Assembly: GCA_000992165.1 (NCBI GenBank)
Contig: LBTS01000015.1
Location: forward strand, 1-33,013
Source of the DNA: Candidatus Moranbacteria bacterium GW2011_GWC2_37_8
GTDB taxonomy: Bacteria > Patescibacteriota > Minisyncoccia > Moranbacterales > GWC2-37-73
Direction of reading: 5' to 3'
Length of the DNA stretch: 33,013 bases
Under the pieces are notes generated by a model that was not told the DNA's origin, did no database searches, and saw only the letters and a program-made list of their open reading frames with translations. The number at the start of each line of letters is the position of its first letter. Position 1 is the first letter of the stretch. Both the position numbers and the translations under genes were made by a program. This document shows, one piece after another, positions 16,757 through 25,427 of the stretch.

Positions 16757-17647
16757 TTACTCGCTTGGTTTTTCCTCATCAACCTTAACACCTTCAACGC
16801 TTTTAAATTTATAAAAAGCCTTGTATTCACTACGAAGATCAATGTATTCCAGGTTGGATAATTGCTCCTTGGATATCTCCTTTTTCAGTAAGACACCAAG
16901 CGTATTGATTGCACTTTCGAGTGAAAACTGCGTGGAAAAATATATACCAAAACCACTATCGGATTTAGTTTTTATTTCCTCAGCCATGCGCGATGGTGTT
17001 GAATATCCTTCTTCAATCCTGATCCCCAATATTCCAATCGCGCGCCCAATCCCAAGTAAATATTGTTCATATGAAGTATCCATGACTTTAACACCTATTT
17101 CTACGTCAGCATTACTGTCGTCATTTATGCGAAGCAAATTATTCTGCGTGAGTTCCGGAGAATCAAAATCCGCCACACCATAAGCCACACCATCCTCATC
17201 CAAGAGATAACAGTTTTCGTTATTTTTACACCAAACAAGAAGCGCAACGTGCTCATCAATTTCTATATTTATACTTTCCGGGAATTTTTTTTGCACATTC
17301 ACACTGCGTATTTTCTTGTAATTATCCTTTAGATAATTCTGCAGTCTATTTCTTGAGATAAATAAGAAATTATTTTTAGGTAAAATTTTAAAATATTTAC
17401 CTTGAAGATGTTGCTGGATATCATGCCTAATCTCCTGACTATCCAAATCTTTAGTTCCAACGACTTCGATATTGTTGATTTGCATTTGCATGGAAAAAAA
17501 GAGCATGTAAATCAAGGAGAAAATGAATGCTATTAGCAGCAGATAGAAAATTATTCTAGCAATCAATCCGCGTGATTCTATTTTCACTGAAGATTCGCAA
17601 TTATCTCCAGTACAATTTTTAATATATGTTTTTCTTTTTGGCGCCAT
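16757..17647 (-). CDS. ftsQ: Cell division protein FtsQ/DivIB-like, POTRA domain
   Basis: N-terminal TM then 'MQINNIEVVGTKDLDSQEIRHDI...SVNVQKKFPESINIEIDEHVALLVW' POTRA pattern. Confidence 0.75.
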   Translation of the reverse strand: MAPKRKTYIKNCTGDNCESSVKIESRGLIARIIFYLLLIAFIFSLIYMLFFSMQMQINNIEVVGTKDLDSQEIRHDIQQHLQGKYFKILPKNNFLFISRNRLQNYLKDNYKKIRSVNVQKKFPESINIEIDEHVALLVWCKNNENCYLLDEDGVAYGVADFDSPELTQNNLLRINDDSNADVEIGVKVMDTSYEQYLLGIGRAIGILGIRIEEGYSTPSRMAEEIKTKSDSGFGIYFSTQFSLESAINTLGVLLKKEISKEQLSNLEYIDLRSEYKAFYKFKSVEGVKVDEEKPSE

Positions 17648-17686
17648 ATTTAAAGGCTGACAATTAATTTATTCATCAAACACAAA

Positions 17687-18610
17687 TTACATATCCATAA
17701 ATAAAGTTTCGAGCAGCAGTCTGCTGTTTGAATTTGTTCGCTTAAGCACAGTCATGATATTTTGTATTTTCTCTATTTTAACATATAAAGTAGCACGTTC
17801 ATGCTCGCTGCTCAATAATGCTTTTTTCCTTATTTCCCAAATCCAAATATTTAATTTTTCCAAAGTTTTCACAATATCCTTAGAATATTCTTCAGCCAAA
17901 GCGAATTTTTCATTCATTGAACCTGAGCTAATTTTTTCAAACTGAATATGCGCCTGCTTGCGAAAATTTTTCTCATCTTCATTTTTCACCAATAAATTTG
18001 CTAAGCCAGGCCTTCCAATTGCTAAGGTAGCAATATCACCAGGATATAACCCGCCCGCTATTTCCTCATCACTGGTCAGAGAAAAATTAACAACCTGTGA
18101 GCGAGAAAGTATTGTAGCTAAGATCCTATCAAGCTCGTGAGTCACCAGAATTATTATAGTAGTTGGGTTTGGCTCTTCCAGAATTTTAAGCAAAGCATTT
18201 TGAGCTGACACATTCAAGCGATGAGCATCGTCCACAATTAAAACCTTATATTTCCCGCGATAAGGGAACAAACTAAGACTGAGTTTAGCTTCCCTGATTG
18301 CTTCAATAGAAATGTCTCGTTGCTTGGCTATTTTATTTTTTTCTACGATTTCAGGCTTTACAACTATCAAATCAAGCAGTGCATCTTTATCTAGATCTTC
18401 AGTATCCAAAGCAAGCTTTCTATTACCGATAGCACCAAGTGCAAACATTTTAGCCAAAGTGAATTTTCCAACCCGCTCGGGTCCAGAGAAGATATAGGCA
18501 TGATTAAGAGCGCCTTTTGCAAGGGAATTATTAAGAGTTGTAACTATTTTTTTATTTCCAATAAAATCCACTATGTAAAAATAATTTTGAATTTTTAATT
18601 TTGTCCCCAA
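17687..18610 (-). CDS. holB: DNA polymerase III delta' subunit
   Basis: 'LNHAYIFSGPERVGKFTLAKMFA', 'KVLIVDDAHRLNVSAQNALLKILEEPNPTTIIILVTHELDRILATILSRSQVVNF'; the true start may lie slightly inside the ORF. Confidence 0.8.
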   Translation of the reverse strand: MGTKLKIQNYFYIVDFIGNKKIVTTLNNSLAKGALNHAYIFSGPERVGKFTLAKMFALGAIGNRKLALDTEDLDKDALLDLIVVKPEIVEKNKIAKQRDISIEAIREAKLSLSLFPYRGKYKVLIVDDAHRLNVSAQNALLKILEEPNPTTIIILVTHELDRILATILSRSQVVNFSLTSDEEIAGGLYPGDIATLAIGRPGLANLLVKNEDEKNFRKQAHIQFEKISSGSMNEKFALAEEYSKDIVKTLEKLNIWIWEIRKKALLSSEHERATLYVKIEKIQNIMTVLKRTNSNSRLLLETLFMDM

Positions 18611-18727
18611 AGGGATAAGCTCGAAGCAAAAATTTTGAATGAATTTTCCAATGTTCTAATAATTCAAACATTTAATCATTCAGACTTGATTCGAAATTAG
18701 AAATTCAGAATTCGAAATTTATCAACT

Positions 18728-19870
18728 TTATTTAACTTCCAAAATATTTTCAATATATTCCCCAAATTCCCGTTCAAATCTTTCTCTTGAAAATTCTTGA
18801 GCTCTTCGCTTTATCATTTCCTTGTCATATTTATCTTTATTTAGCATGAATCTTCTGACACCATCCGCCAACACTTCAGAAGTCTGAGCATCAAAAAACT
18901 CACCTGTAATTCCCTCTTGAACAGTTTCGCATGCTCCGCCCTTTCTGAAAGCAATAACAGGCACACCAGAGAGCATGGCCTCTACGGGCGCTATGCCAAA
19001 ATCATCAATGCAAGGGAAAATAAACCCGGCTGCGTTTTTATAATATTGTTGAATAATTTCGTCATTCTGCCATCCTAAAATCGTAACATTATCCTTGGCT
19101 ATTTTTTTCAGCAGTTTTTCCTGTTGACCTTGACCTATGACAACCAATGGCAATCCCAATTTATTAAAAGCCTCCACAACCATATCAACTTTCTTATAAG
19201 GAGAAAGACGGGAAACAACAAGGAAGTAATCAGAAACTGGTAACTGGTAACTGGTAACTTTCTCTTCTTGATTACTAGTTGCGGATTGCTGGTTACGATT
19301 GGATACCGGTGGATAAATAATCTTACTGTCGCGTCTATAATATTTTTCTATACGCCTTTGAGTGTATAATGAATTTGCAATCAGGTAGTCGGGCCTTTCC
19401 GCTGCCAAACGATCCCAAATTCTAATGTAGTTCAAAACAAAGCGCGAGATAAAAGATAATTTTTCTCCTTTTAATTCCTTAACATATTGGTCGGAATAAT
19501 CCCAAGCAAATCGCATTGGAGAATGAAGATAGGAAATATGAATTGTATTCAATTTTGTGACAATTCCCTTTGACCAGGCACCCGAAGAAGAAATCACTAA
19601 ATCAAATTCTCGCAAATCAAAAGTTTCACATATCACAGGATAAAATGGAAGCAGCCATCGGTGATGCTTTTTTAAAAATTTTGGAAATTTCTGCAAATAC
19701 GATGATATAATTTCTCTTCCTTTAAATATTTCACCCATCTTGTGCTCATCATACAAAAGCGTATAAATTGGCGCTTCAGGATACATATCACTCAAAACTT
19801 TTAAGACTCTCTCTGCCCCGCCTGGCTGAATTAAAAAATCATGAACTAGTGCTATTTTTATCTTTTTCAT
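18728..19870 (-). CDS. GT4 family glycosyltransferase
   Basis: GT-B fold: 'HDFLIQPGGAERVLKVL', 'YFLVVSRLSPYKKVDMVVEAF', 'GIAPVEAMLSGVPVIAFRKGGACETV'; ATGA overlap with the upstream GT. Confidence 0.9.
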   Translation of the reverse strand: MKKIKIALVHDFLIQPGGAERVLKVLSDMYPEAPIYTLLYDEHKMGEIFKGREIISSYLQKFPKFLKKHHRWLLPFYPVICETFDLREFDLVISSSGAWSKGIVTKLNTIHISYLHSPMRFAWDYSDQYVKELKGEKLSFISRFVLNYIRIWDRLAAERPDYLIANSLYTQRRIEKYYRRDSKIIYPPVSNRNQQSATSNQEEKVTSYQLPVSDYFLVVSRLSPYKKVDMVVEAFNKLGLPLVVIGQGQQEKLLKKIAKDNVTILGWQNDEIIQQYYKNAAGFIFPCIDDFGIAPVEAMLSGVPVIAFRKGGACETVQEGITGEFFDAQTSEVLADGVRRFMLNKDKYDKEMIKRRAQEFSRERFEREFGEYIENILEVK

Positions 19871-21129
19871 TTTATTATTTCATTAGCAATTTCTTGTGCA
19901 CATTTCTCCCAACTAAATCTTTTCACATTTTCTAGGCCTTTTTGAATTATAGCATCTTTAAAGTCTTTGTCCGAGAGTAATTTGTAAATATTTCCAGCAA
20001 TATCTTCGTGACTCATCGGATCAACCAGCAGTGCGCTATCATTGGCAACTTCAGGAATTGAAGAATTATTCGATGCGACAACGGGACATCCCGCGCTTTG
20101 CGCTTCCAAAATCGGGATTCCAAAACCTTCATAGAAAGTAGCAAAAACAAAAACATCCGCTTTTTTGAAGAGCTGCCATTTTTCCTCTTCACTGATATAT
20201 CCAAGTTCAATAATATCCTTTTTAAATTTGGAATTTTCAATTTTCAATTTGATATCTTCATAGCCATAACCTGGTCTTCCCGCCAAAACAAGCTTGTGTT
20301 CTATATCACTTCTTTCCTTAAGTAAATTAAATGCCTCGACAACATTCGATATATTTTTGCGTTGTTCGATACGGCCGACAAAAAGTAGATACGGACAATA
20401 ACTAGTAACTAGTAACTGGTAACTGGTAACTAATTGCTGGTTACCATGTAATTGGTTACGAGTTACTAATTGCTGATTACCGTCAGCGTATCCTTCATAA
20501 ATAACCGTTATTTTTTCTGCTGGAACATTATAAAGATTTATCAAATCCCTTTTGGTATTTTCAGAAACTGAAATAATCTTACTTGCCCACTGACAAGATT
20601 TTTTTATTGTCCAACGCATATAAAATTTTTCTAGAAAAGAATAAGCTTCAGGGCAAAATTCATATTCCAACCCATGCACAACAACGACAGTTTTTTTCGG
20701 CCCGCCTGCAACGCTATGCATATATTTCCATTCTTCTTTGCTGTTGAATAATTTTCTGACTTGCCAAATAAATGCATTATTAAAAAATCGCGTAGCATTG
20801 CGGGCAGGATGAAAAATAGGTACGGTATGCGCTGGCACAAAAAGTGCATCGATTGGATGCAATAGTAATTCCAAAGATAATCCTATTTGTGTCCAAAATC
20901 TTGGCCATTTGATCACTTTCACGCTCCAATTCGCAGGCAATTCCAACTCATTAATTTTCGTATTTCCGTTGTCAGTTGTAAGTTGTAAGTTATCAGTTTT
21001 TCTCACATACAAAACCACCTGCTCATTTTGTAGGTTGTTTTTAAGTCCATCTATGACTCGATATGAATATTCCTCAATTCCCGTCCTGTTTTTTAAAAAC
21101 GCCCTGGAAGCGTCAATACCAATTTTCAT
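19867..21129 (-). CDS. GT4 family glycosyltransferase
   Basis: 'YLLFVGRIEQRKNISNVVEAF', 'FYEGFGIPILEAQSAGCPVVASNNSSIPEVANDSALLVDP'. Confidence 0.9.
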   Translation of the reverse strand: MKIGIDASRAFLKNRTGIEEYSYRVIDGLKNNLQNEQVVLYVRKTDNLQLTTDNGNTKINELELPANWSVKVIKWPRFWTQIGLSLELLLHPIDALFVPAHTVPIFHPARNATRFFNNAFIWQVRKLFNSKEEWKYMHSVAGGPKKTVVVVHGLEYEFCPEAYSFLEKFYMRWTIKKSCQWASKIISVSENTKRDLINLYNVPAEKITVIYEGYADGNQQLVTRNQLHGNQQLVTSYQLLVTSYCPYLLFVGRIEQRKNISNVVEAFNLLKERSDIEHKLVLAGRPGYGYEDIKLKIENSKFKKDIIELGYISEEEKWQLFKKADVFVFATFYEGFGIPILEAQSAGCPVVASNNSSIPEVANDSALLVDPMSHEDIAGNIYKLLSDKDFKDAIIQKGLENVKRFSWEKCAQEIANEIIK

Positions 21130-21203
21130 TAGCTTTTTAGCTTTTTAGGCATTAGCTTTTTAGAAAATTCTAAGAAGCTGACAAGCTAAAGCCTAAAGCC
21201 TGA

Positions 21204-22211
21204 TTATTTAGCTAGCATAATTGTCCGCTTGTAGACATCAAGATTATCAAGTGCGATTCCAACACCTTTAATAACACAAAAGAGCGGATCGTCAGCCACA
21301 TAGCAAGGGACGCCGATAGTTTTTGTAATCAGTTGATCCAAATTGCGAAGCAAAGCCCCTCCGCCGGAAAGAATCATTCCTTTATCCATGATATCAGCCG
21401 CAAGTTCCGGGGGTGTTTCCTGGAAAACTTTTTTAATCGCATTAATAACCTCGCGAAGTTCATCCTGCAAAGCTTCCGTTATTTCGTTTGAGGAAATTTT
21501 AATAGTTTTTGGAAGTCCACCCATAAGGTCGCGACCGCGCACATCCATATGATCCTCTTTCACTTGCGCAATAGCGCTGCCAATTTCTTTTTTAATATCT
21601 TCAGCGGTTCTATCTCCAACAGCCAAGCCGTATTTACGTTTGATATAATCGGAAATTGCCTGGTCAAATTTATTACCACCAACACGTGCACTATGCGCCG
21701 CCACGATTCCACCCAATGAAATAACCGCGATTTCAGATGTTCCGCCTCCGATATTGATTATCATATTTCCCTGCGCGTTATGAATCGGAATGCCTGCTCC
21801 AATTGCAGCCAGCAATGGTTCCTTCACAACGTAAGCAGATTTTGCTCCAGCTCTCACAGCTGCATCAATAACAGCTCGGCGTTCAGTCGAAGTAACTCCA
21901 GCTGGAATTGAAATCATAATTTCCGGTCTAAAAATTCTAACCTTGCCAGTCACCTTATTGATGAAATATTTAAGCATAGCTTCCGTCACACGATAGTCCG
22001 CAATCACTCCATCTTTCATTGGACGAGACGCCACAATATTGTCAGGAGTACGCCCTAGCATTTCCCTTGCCTCATTTCCAACAGCCAACACGATATTTTC
22101 AGTTGGCGAAACAGCCACCACGGATGGTTCATTCACTACAATTCCTTTCCCAGGAATAAATACCAGGGTATTTGCTGTTCCTAAATCAATTCCAATTCTT
22201 CGTACAAACAT
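21204..22211 (-). CDS. mreB: Rod shape-determining protein MreB
   Basis: 'RRIGIDLGTANTLVFIPGKGIVVNEPSVVAV', 'NMIINIGGGTSEIAVISLGGIV', 'GMILSGGGALLRNLDQLI'. Confidence 0.97.
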   Translation of the reverse strand: MFVRRIGIDLGTANTLVFIPGKGIVVNEPSVVAVSPTENIVLAVGNEAREMLGRTPDNIVASRPMKDGVIADYRVTEAMLKYFINKVTGKVRIFRPEIMISIPAGVTSTERRAVIDAAVRAGAKSAYVVKEPLLAAIGAGIPIHNAQGNMIINIGGGTSEIAVISLGGIVAAHSARVGGNKFDQAISDYIKRKYGLAVGDRTAEDIKKEIGSAIAQVKEDHMDVRGRDLMGGLPKTIKISSNEITEALQDELREVINAIKKVFQETPPELAADIMDKGMILSGGGALLRNLDQLITKTIGVPCYVADDPLFCVIKGVGIALDNLDVYKRTIMLAK

Positions 22212-22272
22212 GAATTTAACAAGAATTTTGAATTTCGAATTTTGAATTTCGAATCAATTTCCAATAACTAAT

Positions 22273-22737
22273 TTACAATTTTATATACTTCTTTTCTTGA
22301 TAATTTTTTATAGCTTCCCTTGTATTTTGCACGGTTTTTTTAGGAAATTCAGCTACAGCAAACCATTTCAATTCTTCACATTTATGCGGCTCTAAGTTTT
22401 TAACTGTCCCTTTTTTAATATTAGCAAGATAATTAAAGGCAACCCAGTGCTGACATTCTTTTTTTATAACATGATCAGTATGTGGAAGATATCCCCAGAT
22501 ATCTATATCAACTCCAACCTCTTCTTTTATTTCACGTTTCATAGCAGTCACAACCTTTTCCCCATATTCAACAGTTCCACCTGGCTTTGACCACCAACCG
22601 GCTTCATTTTTAGCATTCTTTCCACGCTTCATTAATAGAATTTCTTTTTTTTCATTAAAAATAAGAACTCCGCCACCAACTCCAATATGCGTTTTTCCTG
22701 CCTTGCAATCACATGTTTTAATTTTCTTTTCAACCAT
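22273..22737 (-). CDS. NUDIX hydrolase
   Basis: Nudix box 'GGTVEYGEKVVTAMKREIKEEVGVDI'. Confidence 0.92.
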   Translation of the reverse strand: MVEKKIKTCDCKAGKTHIGVGGGVLIFNEKKEILLMKRGKNAKNEAGWWSKPGGTVEYGEKVVTAMKREIKEEVGVDIDIWGYLPHTDHVIKKECQHWVAFNYLANIKKGTVKNLEPHKCEELKWFAVAEFPKKTVQNTREAIKNYQEKKYIKL

Positions 22738-22761
22738 AATATTTTTTATAAAAATTCACAA

Positions 22762-22881
22762 TTAATTTCTCGAAGCTATTTTCTTTTGAGGCCGCGGTGA
22801 GCGACAGCGAGGCTAGAGCGAGCTGTCATAGATTTCGACAGCGAGCGTGCTCTCAAAGGGAAATAGCTGAGCAGAAATTAA
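22762..22881. repeat. Long imperfect hairpin between murA and the NUDIX gene
   Basis: TTAATTTCTcgaAGCTATTTtCttTTGAG ... CTCAAAgGGAAATAGCTgagcAGAAATTAA, with inner GCTGTC...GACAGC. Confidence 0.75.
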
Positions 22882-22897
22882 CACAATGCGAACGAAA

Positions 22898-24160
22898 CTA
22901 TTTCGAAATCCTCTTAATATCTGCGCCAAGTGCAGCCAATCTTTCTTCAATTCTTTCATATCCGCGGTCAACCTGATAAATTTCCTCAATAGTCGTTGTT
23001 CCTCTTGCAGTCAAAGCAGCGATAATCAGAGATGCTCCAGCGCGAAGATCAAAACTTTTGATTGAACTCCCCTTCAGCTTTGAAGGTCCAATTATGACTG
23101 CCTGATGAGGGTTGAGAATCTTAGCTTTCGCTCTCATTTTTTCAAGCTCGCTGATGTAATTGAATCTTCCTTCAAACATGGTGTCAAAAATTATAGTTTC
23201 CCCTTCAGCTTGCGTTGCCAGCACGCCAAGCGGCGCTTGAATATCCGTAGGGATTCCAGGATACGTTCTAGTATCTATTTTTTCAATAGCCCTAAGCTTA
23301 TCAGTTGGAATAACTTCTATTGCATTTTCTTCAATTTTAAACTCAGCTCCAAATTCACGAAGTTTTTCCAAAACCAAATCCAAATTTTCTTCGCGAGCAT
23401 TTTCCACCCGAATAGGACTTTTAGTTGCCACTCCCAAAATAAGAAAAGTTGCAGCTTCATTTGCATCTGGAATAATCTCATGATGAGCCCCTCGCAGATT
23501 TTCATTTCCAATAATTTCCAAAGTATGAGTTCCAAGGCCTTTAATCTCAGCGCCCATAGAAACCAAGAATTTTCCTAAATCTTCCACGTGCGGCTCAGCT
23601 GCAGCAATTTTAATTATTGTTTTTCCAGGAAGTGAGGCAGCCAACATCATGGCATTTTCAGTGGCCGTCACCGAAAAACCTTGCAATACAACCTTGGCTG
23701 ATTTTTTTTCTCGAGTATCAATCACATAACACTCTTCGTCTTGAACAATATGCACACCCATTTTTTCTAACGCATCGAAATGTGTTCCAACTGGTCGTTT
23801 GCCAATGGTGCAGCCACCCGGATGCGCAATCTTGAATGATTCAGCGCGCGCACTCAAAGAACCCAAAAGCAAAATTGAAGAACGCAACTTTTTCACAGTC
23901 ACAAGATCAATTTTTGAAGGATCAAGATTTTTAGCACAAATCTTCACAGTCCGCTCGCCTTCCCAAGAAACTTCGACATCCATGCTCTGCAGAATTTCAA
24001 TCATGCGGTACACGTCCTCAATCAAAGGAATGTTTGAAATCACACATTCTCCGCTCGTAAGAACTGTAGCGGCCAAAATAGGCGTAGTGGCATTCTTTGA
24101 GCCTCGCACGTCAATAGTTCCAGACAATTTCTTGCCTCCTTGTATTTCAAAATAATCCAT
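22898..24160 (-). CDS. murA: UDP-N-acetylglucosamine 1-carboxyvinyltransferase (start trimmed)
   Basis: 'MDYFEIQGGKKLSGTIDVRGSKNATTPILAATVL', Cys loop 'HPGGCTIGKRPVGTHFDAL', 'TYPGIPTDIQAPLGVLATQAEGETIIFDTMFEGRFNYISEL'. Confidence 0.95.
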   Translation of the reverse strand: MDYFEIQGGKKLSGTIDVRGSKNATTPILAATVLTSGECVISNIPLIEDVYRMIEILQSMDVEVSWEGERTVKICAKNLDPSKIDLVTVKKLRSSILLLGSLSARAESFKIAHPGGCTIGKRPVGTHFDALEKMGVHIVQDEECYVIDTREKKSAKVVLQGFSVTATENAMMLAASLPGKTIIKIAAAEPHVEDLGKFLVSMGAEIKGLGTHTLEIIGNENLRGAHHEIIPDANEAATFLILGVATKSPIRVENAREENLDLVLEKLREFGAEFKIEENAIEVIPTDKLRAIEKIDTRTYPGIPTDIQAPLGVLATQAEGETIIFDTMFEGRFNYISELEKMRAKAKILNPHQAVIIGPSKLKGSSIKSFDLRAGASLIIAALTARGTTTIEEIYQVDRGYERIEERLAALGADIKRISK

Positions 24161-24354
24161 ATATTCCAGGTTAAAATTGATGTTAATATCTCTGCTCTTT
24201 AGGGTTAGTATAGTGTATAATGGGTTTTTTTTCAAGCATTTAAAGTAATTCAAAATCATAGGTCATCATCCATTCATCTGAACGCTTTTTGTCAAAATTA
24301 TAGCAAAAAGCGTGATGAAATTATTGATAAAAATTAATTATAATTTTGGGTTTT

Positions 24355-24375
24355 AAAAAACCTCGCCTTAGCGAG
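24355..24375 (-). terminator. Intrinsic terminator of the CAP-domain gene
   Basis: Minus strand CTCGC-TAAG-GCGAGGTTTTTT. Confidence 0.8.
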
Positions 24376-24420
24376 ATTTAATGAAACAATACATATCCAT
24401 ACTACAATCTTTTCAAGCTC

Positions 24421-25209
24421 TTATTCCCGTATGAATAAATGATTTTTATGTTTTTTATGCAGCAAAAATAGCATGTCGGTCAGGGTGAAAAGAATAGCAA
24501 GAATAAATACACTTAGCCAACCAGCTAGCGTTAATCTATTATTTTCAAAAATTTCTCCAAGTTTAAGTTGGTTTTTGGCAGTTAAAGACAACGAATCTAA
24601 AGAGGTTTTCGGGGATTCTGGCACATTTATTGAAATGCCAGCTACTGCAGTCTTATTAGGCAATATTTCTTTTTGAACTAATGTTGGCTCAGCAATAATC
24701 ACCATCTTAGTTCCAAATTCCTGCACAGTCACAGTGGTTTTTCTTCCTTCAACCATACCCTTCACGGCAGCCACACCTATTTCTTTATAGTCTGGATTCA
24801 AAATATTTTTACGATGAAGCGGACTATCCATCCATGCTTCTTGCTGCTCTTTAGCACTTGTATAATCAATTGCTAAATTCTCTCCAGCAAAACGATAATC
24901 GTAACCTTCTTGCTGGATCCAATCCCACGGAGATTTGCCTTCGGGAGAAATATGCGCAAAATAATTCTTTTCAACCATGTCCCTGGCTTTCTTCTCAGCC
25001 GCAGCTTTAAGTTTTGGATTTTCCATCAAAAGCCCAACTCCGGCGTCCTTTCTAGCTTCATTAACAAGTTTGATCACTGATGCGGTCGAAATATCGCTCT
25101 CCTTAGCTTTAGTAAGCGAAATATTGGCAAATAGAGCCACGAAAACCAAAACTAAGACCATGAAAGTCTTTTGCGAGTTGATATTGGATTTTTGCTTTGT
25201 ATTAGCCAT
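24421..25209 (-). CDS. CAP (SCP/PR1-like) domain secreted/membrane protein
   Basis: 'LVNEARKDAGVGLLMENPKLKAAAEKKARDMVEKNYFAHISPEGKSPWDWIQQEGYDYRFAGENLAI...AWMDSPLHRKNILNPDYKEIGVA'; N- and C-terminal TM. Confidence 0.93.
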   Translation of the reverse strand: MANTKQKSNINSQKTFMVLVLVFVALFANISLTKAKESDISTASVIKLVNEARKDAGVGLLMENPKLKAAAEKKARDMVEKNYFAHISPEGKSPWDWIQQEGYDYRFAGENLAIDYTSAKEQQEAWMDSPLHRKNILNPDYKEIGVAAVKGMVEGRKTTVTVQEFGTKMVIIAEPTLVQKEILPNKTAVAGISINVPESPKTSLDSLSLTAKNQLKLGEIFENNRLTLAGWLSVFILAILFTLTDMLFLLHKKHKNHLFIRE

Positions 25210-25228
25210 ATTTGGTATTTTATAAAGA

Positions 25229-25262
25229 AAAAGGGCGCTCCTTTCGGAACCACCCTTTCTTT
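25229..25262 (-). terminator. Intrinsic terminator or attenuator upstream of the CAP gene
   Basis: Minus strand AAAGGGTGGTTCC-GAAA-GGAGCGCCCTTTTTCTTT hairpin with GNRA loop and U-tract. Confidence 0.6.
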
Positions 25263-25318
25263 ATTGATAAATCCATTATAGCACACTTTCAAGCTAAATG
25301 CAAGCGTAGCCCGCTGAA

Positions 25319-25424
25319 CAGTTACCAGCTTCTAACTCCTAGTTACAAGTTACTGATTACTAGTTACTGGTTACTAGTTTACTGATTACTAGTTACTGGT
25401 TACTAGTTACTGATTACTAGTTAT
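25319..25424. repeat. Simple-word tandem array (AGTTACT(G/A)(G/A)TTACT units)
   Basis: Repeated CTGATTACTAGTTACTGGTTACTAGTT units next to the murD stop codon. Confidence 0.9.
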
Positions 25425-25427
25425 ATA

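Noticed and set aside
23105-24155. 157-aa, 72-aa and 118-aa plus-strand ORFs
   Set aside because: Antisense to murA, no recognisable domain.
25319-25424. CRISPR array
   Set aside because: Short, degenerate words without uniform direct repeats and unique spacers; no cas genes.
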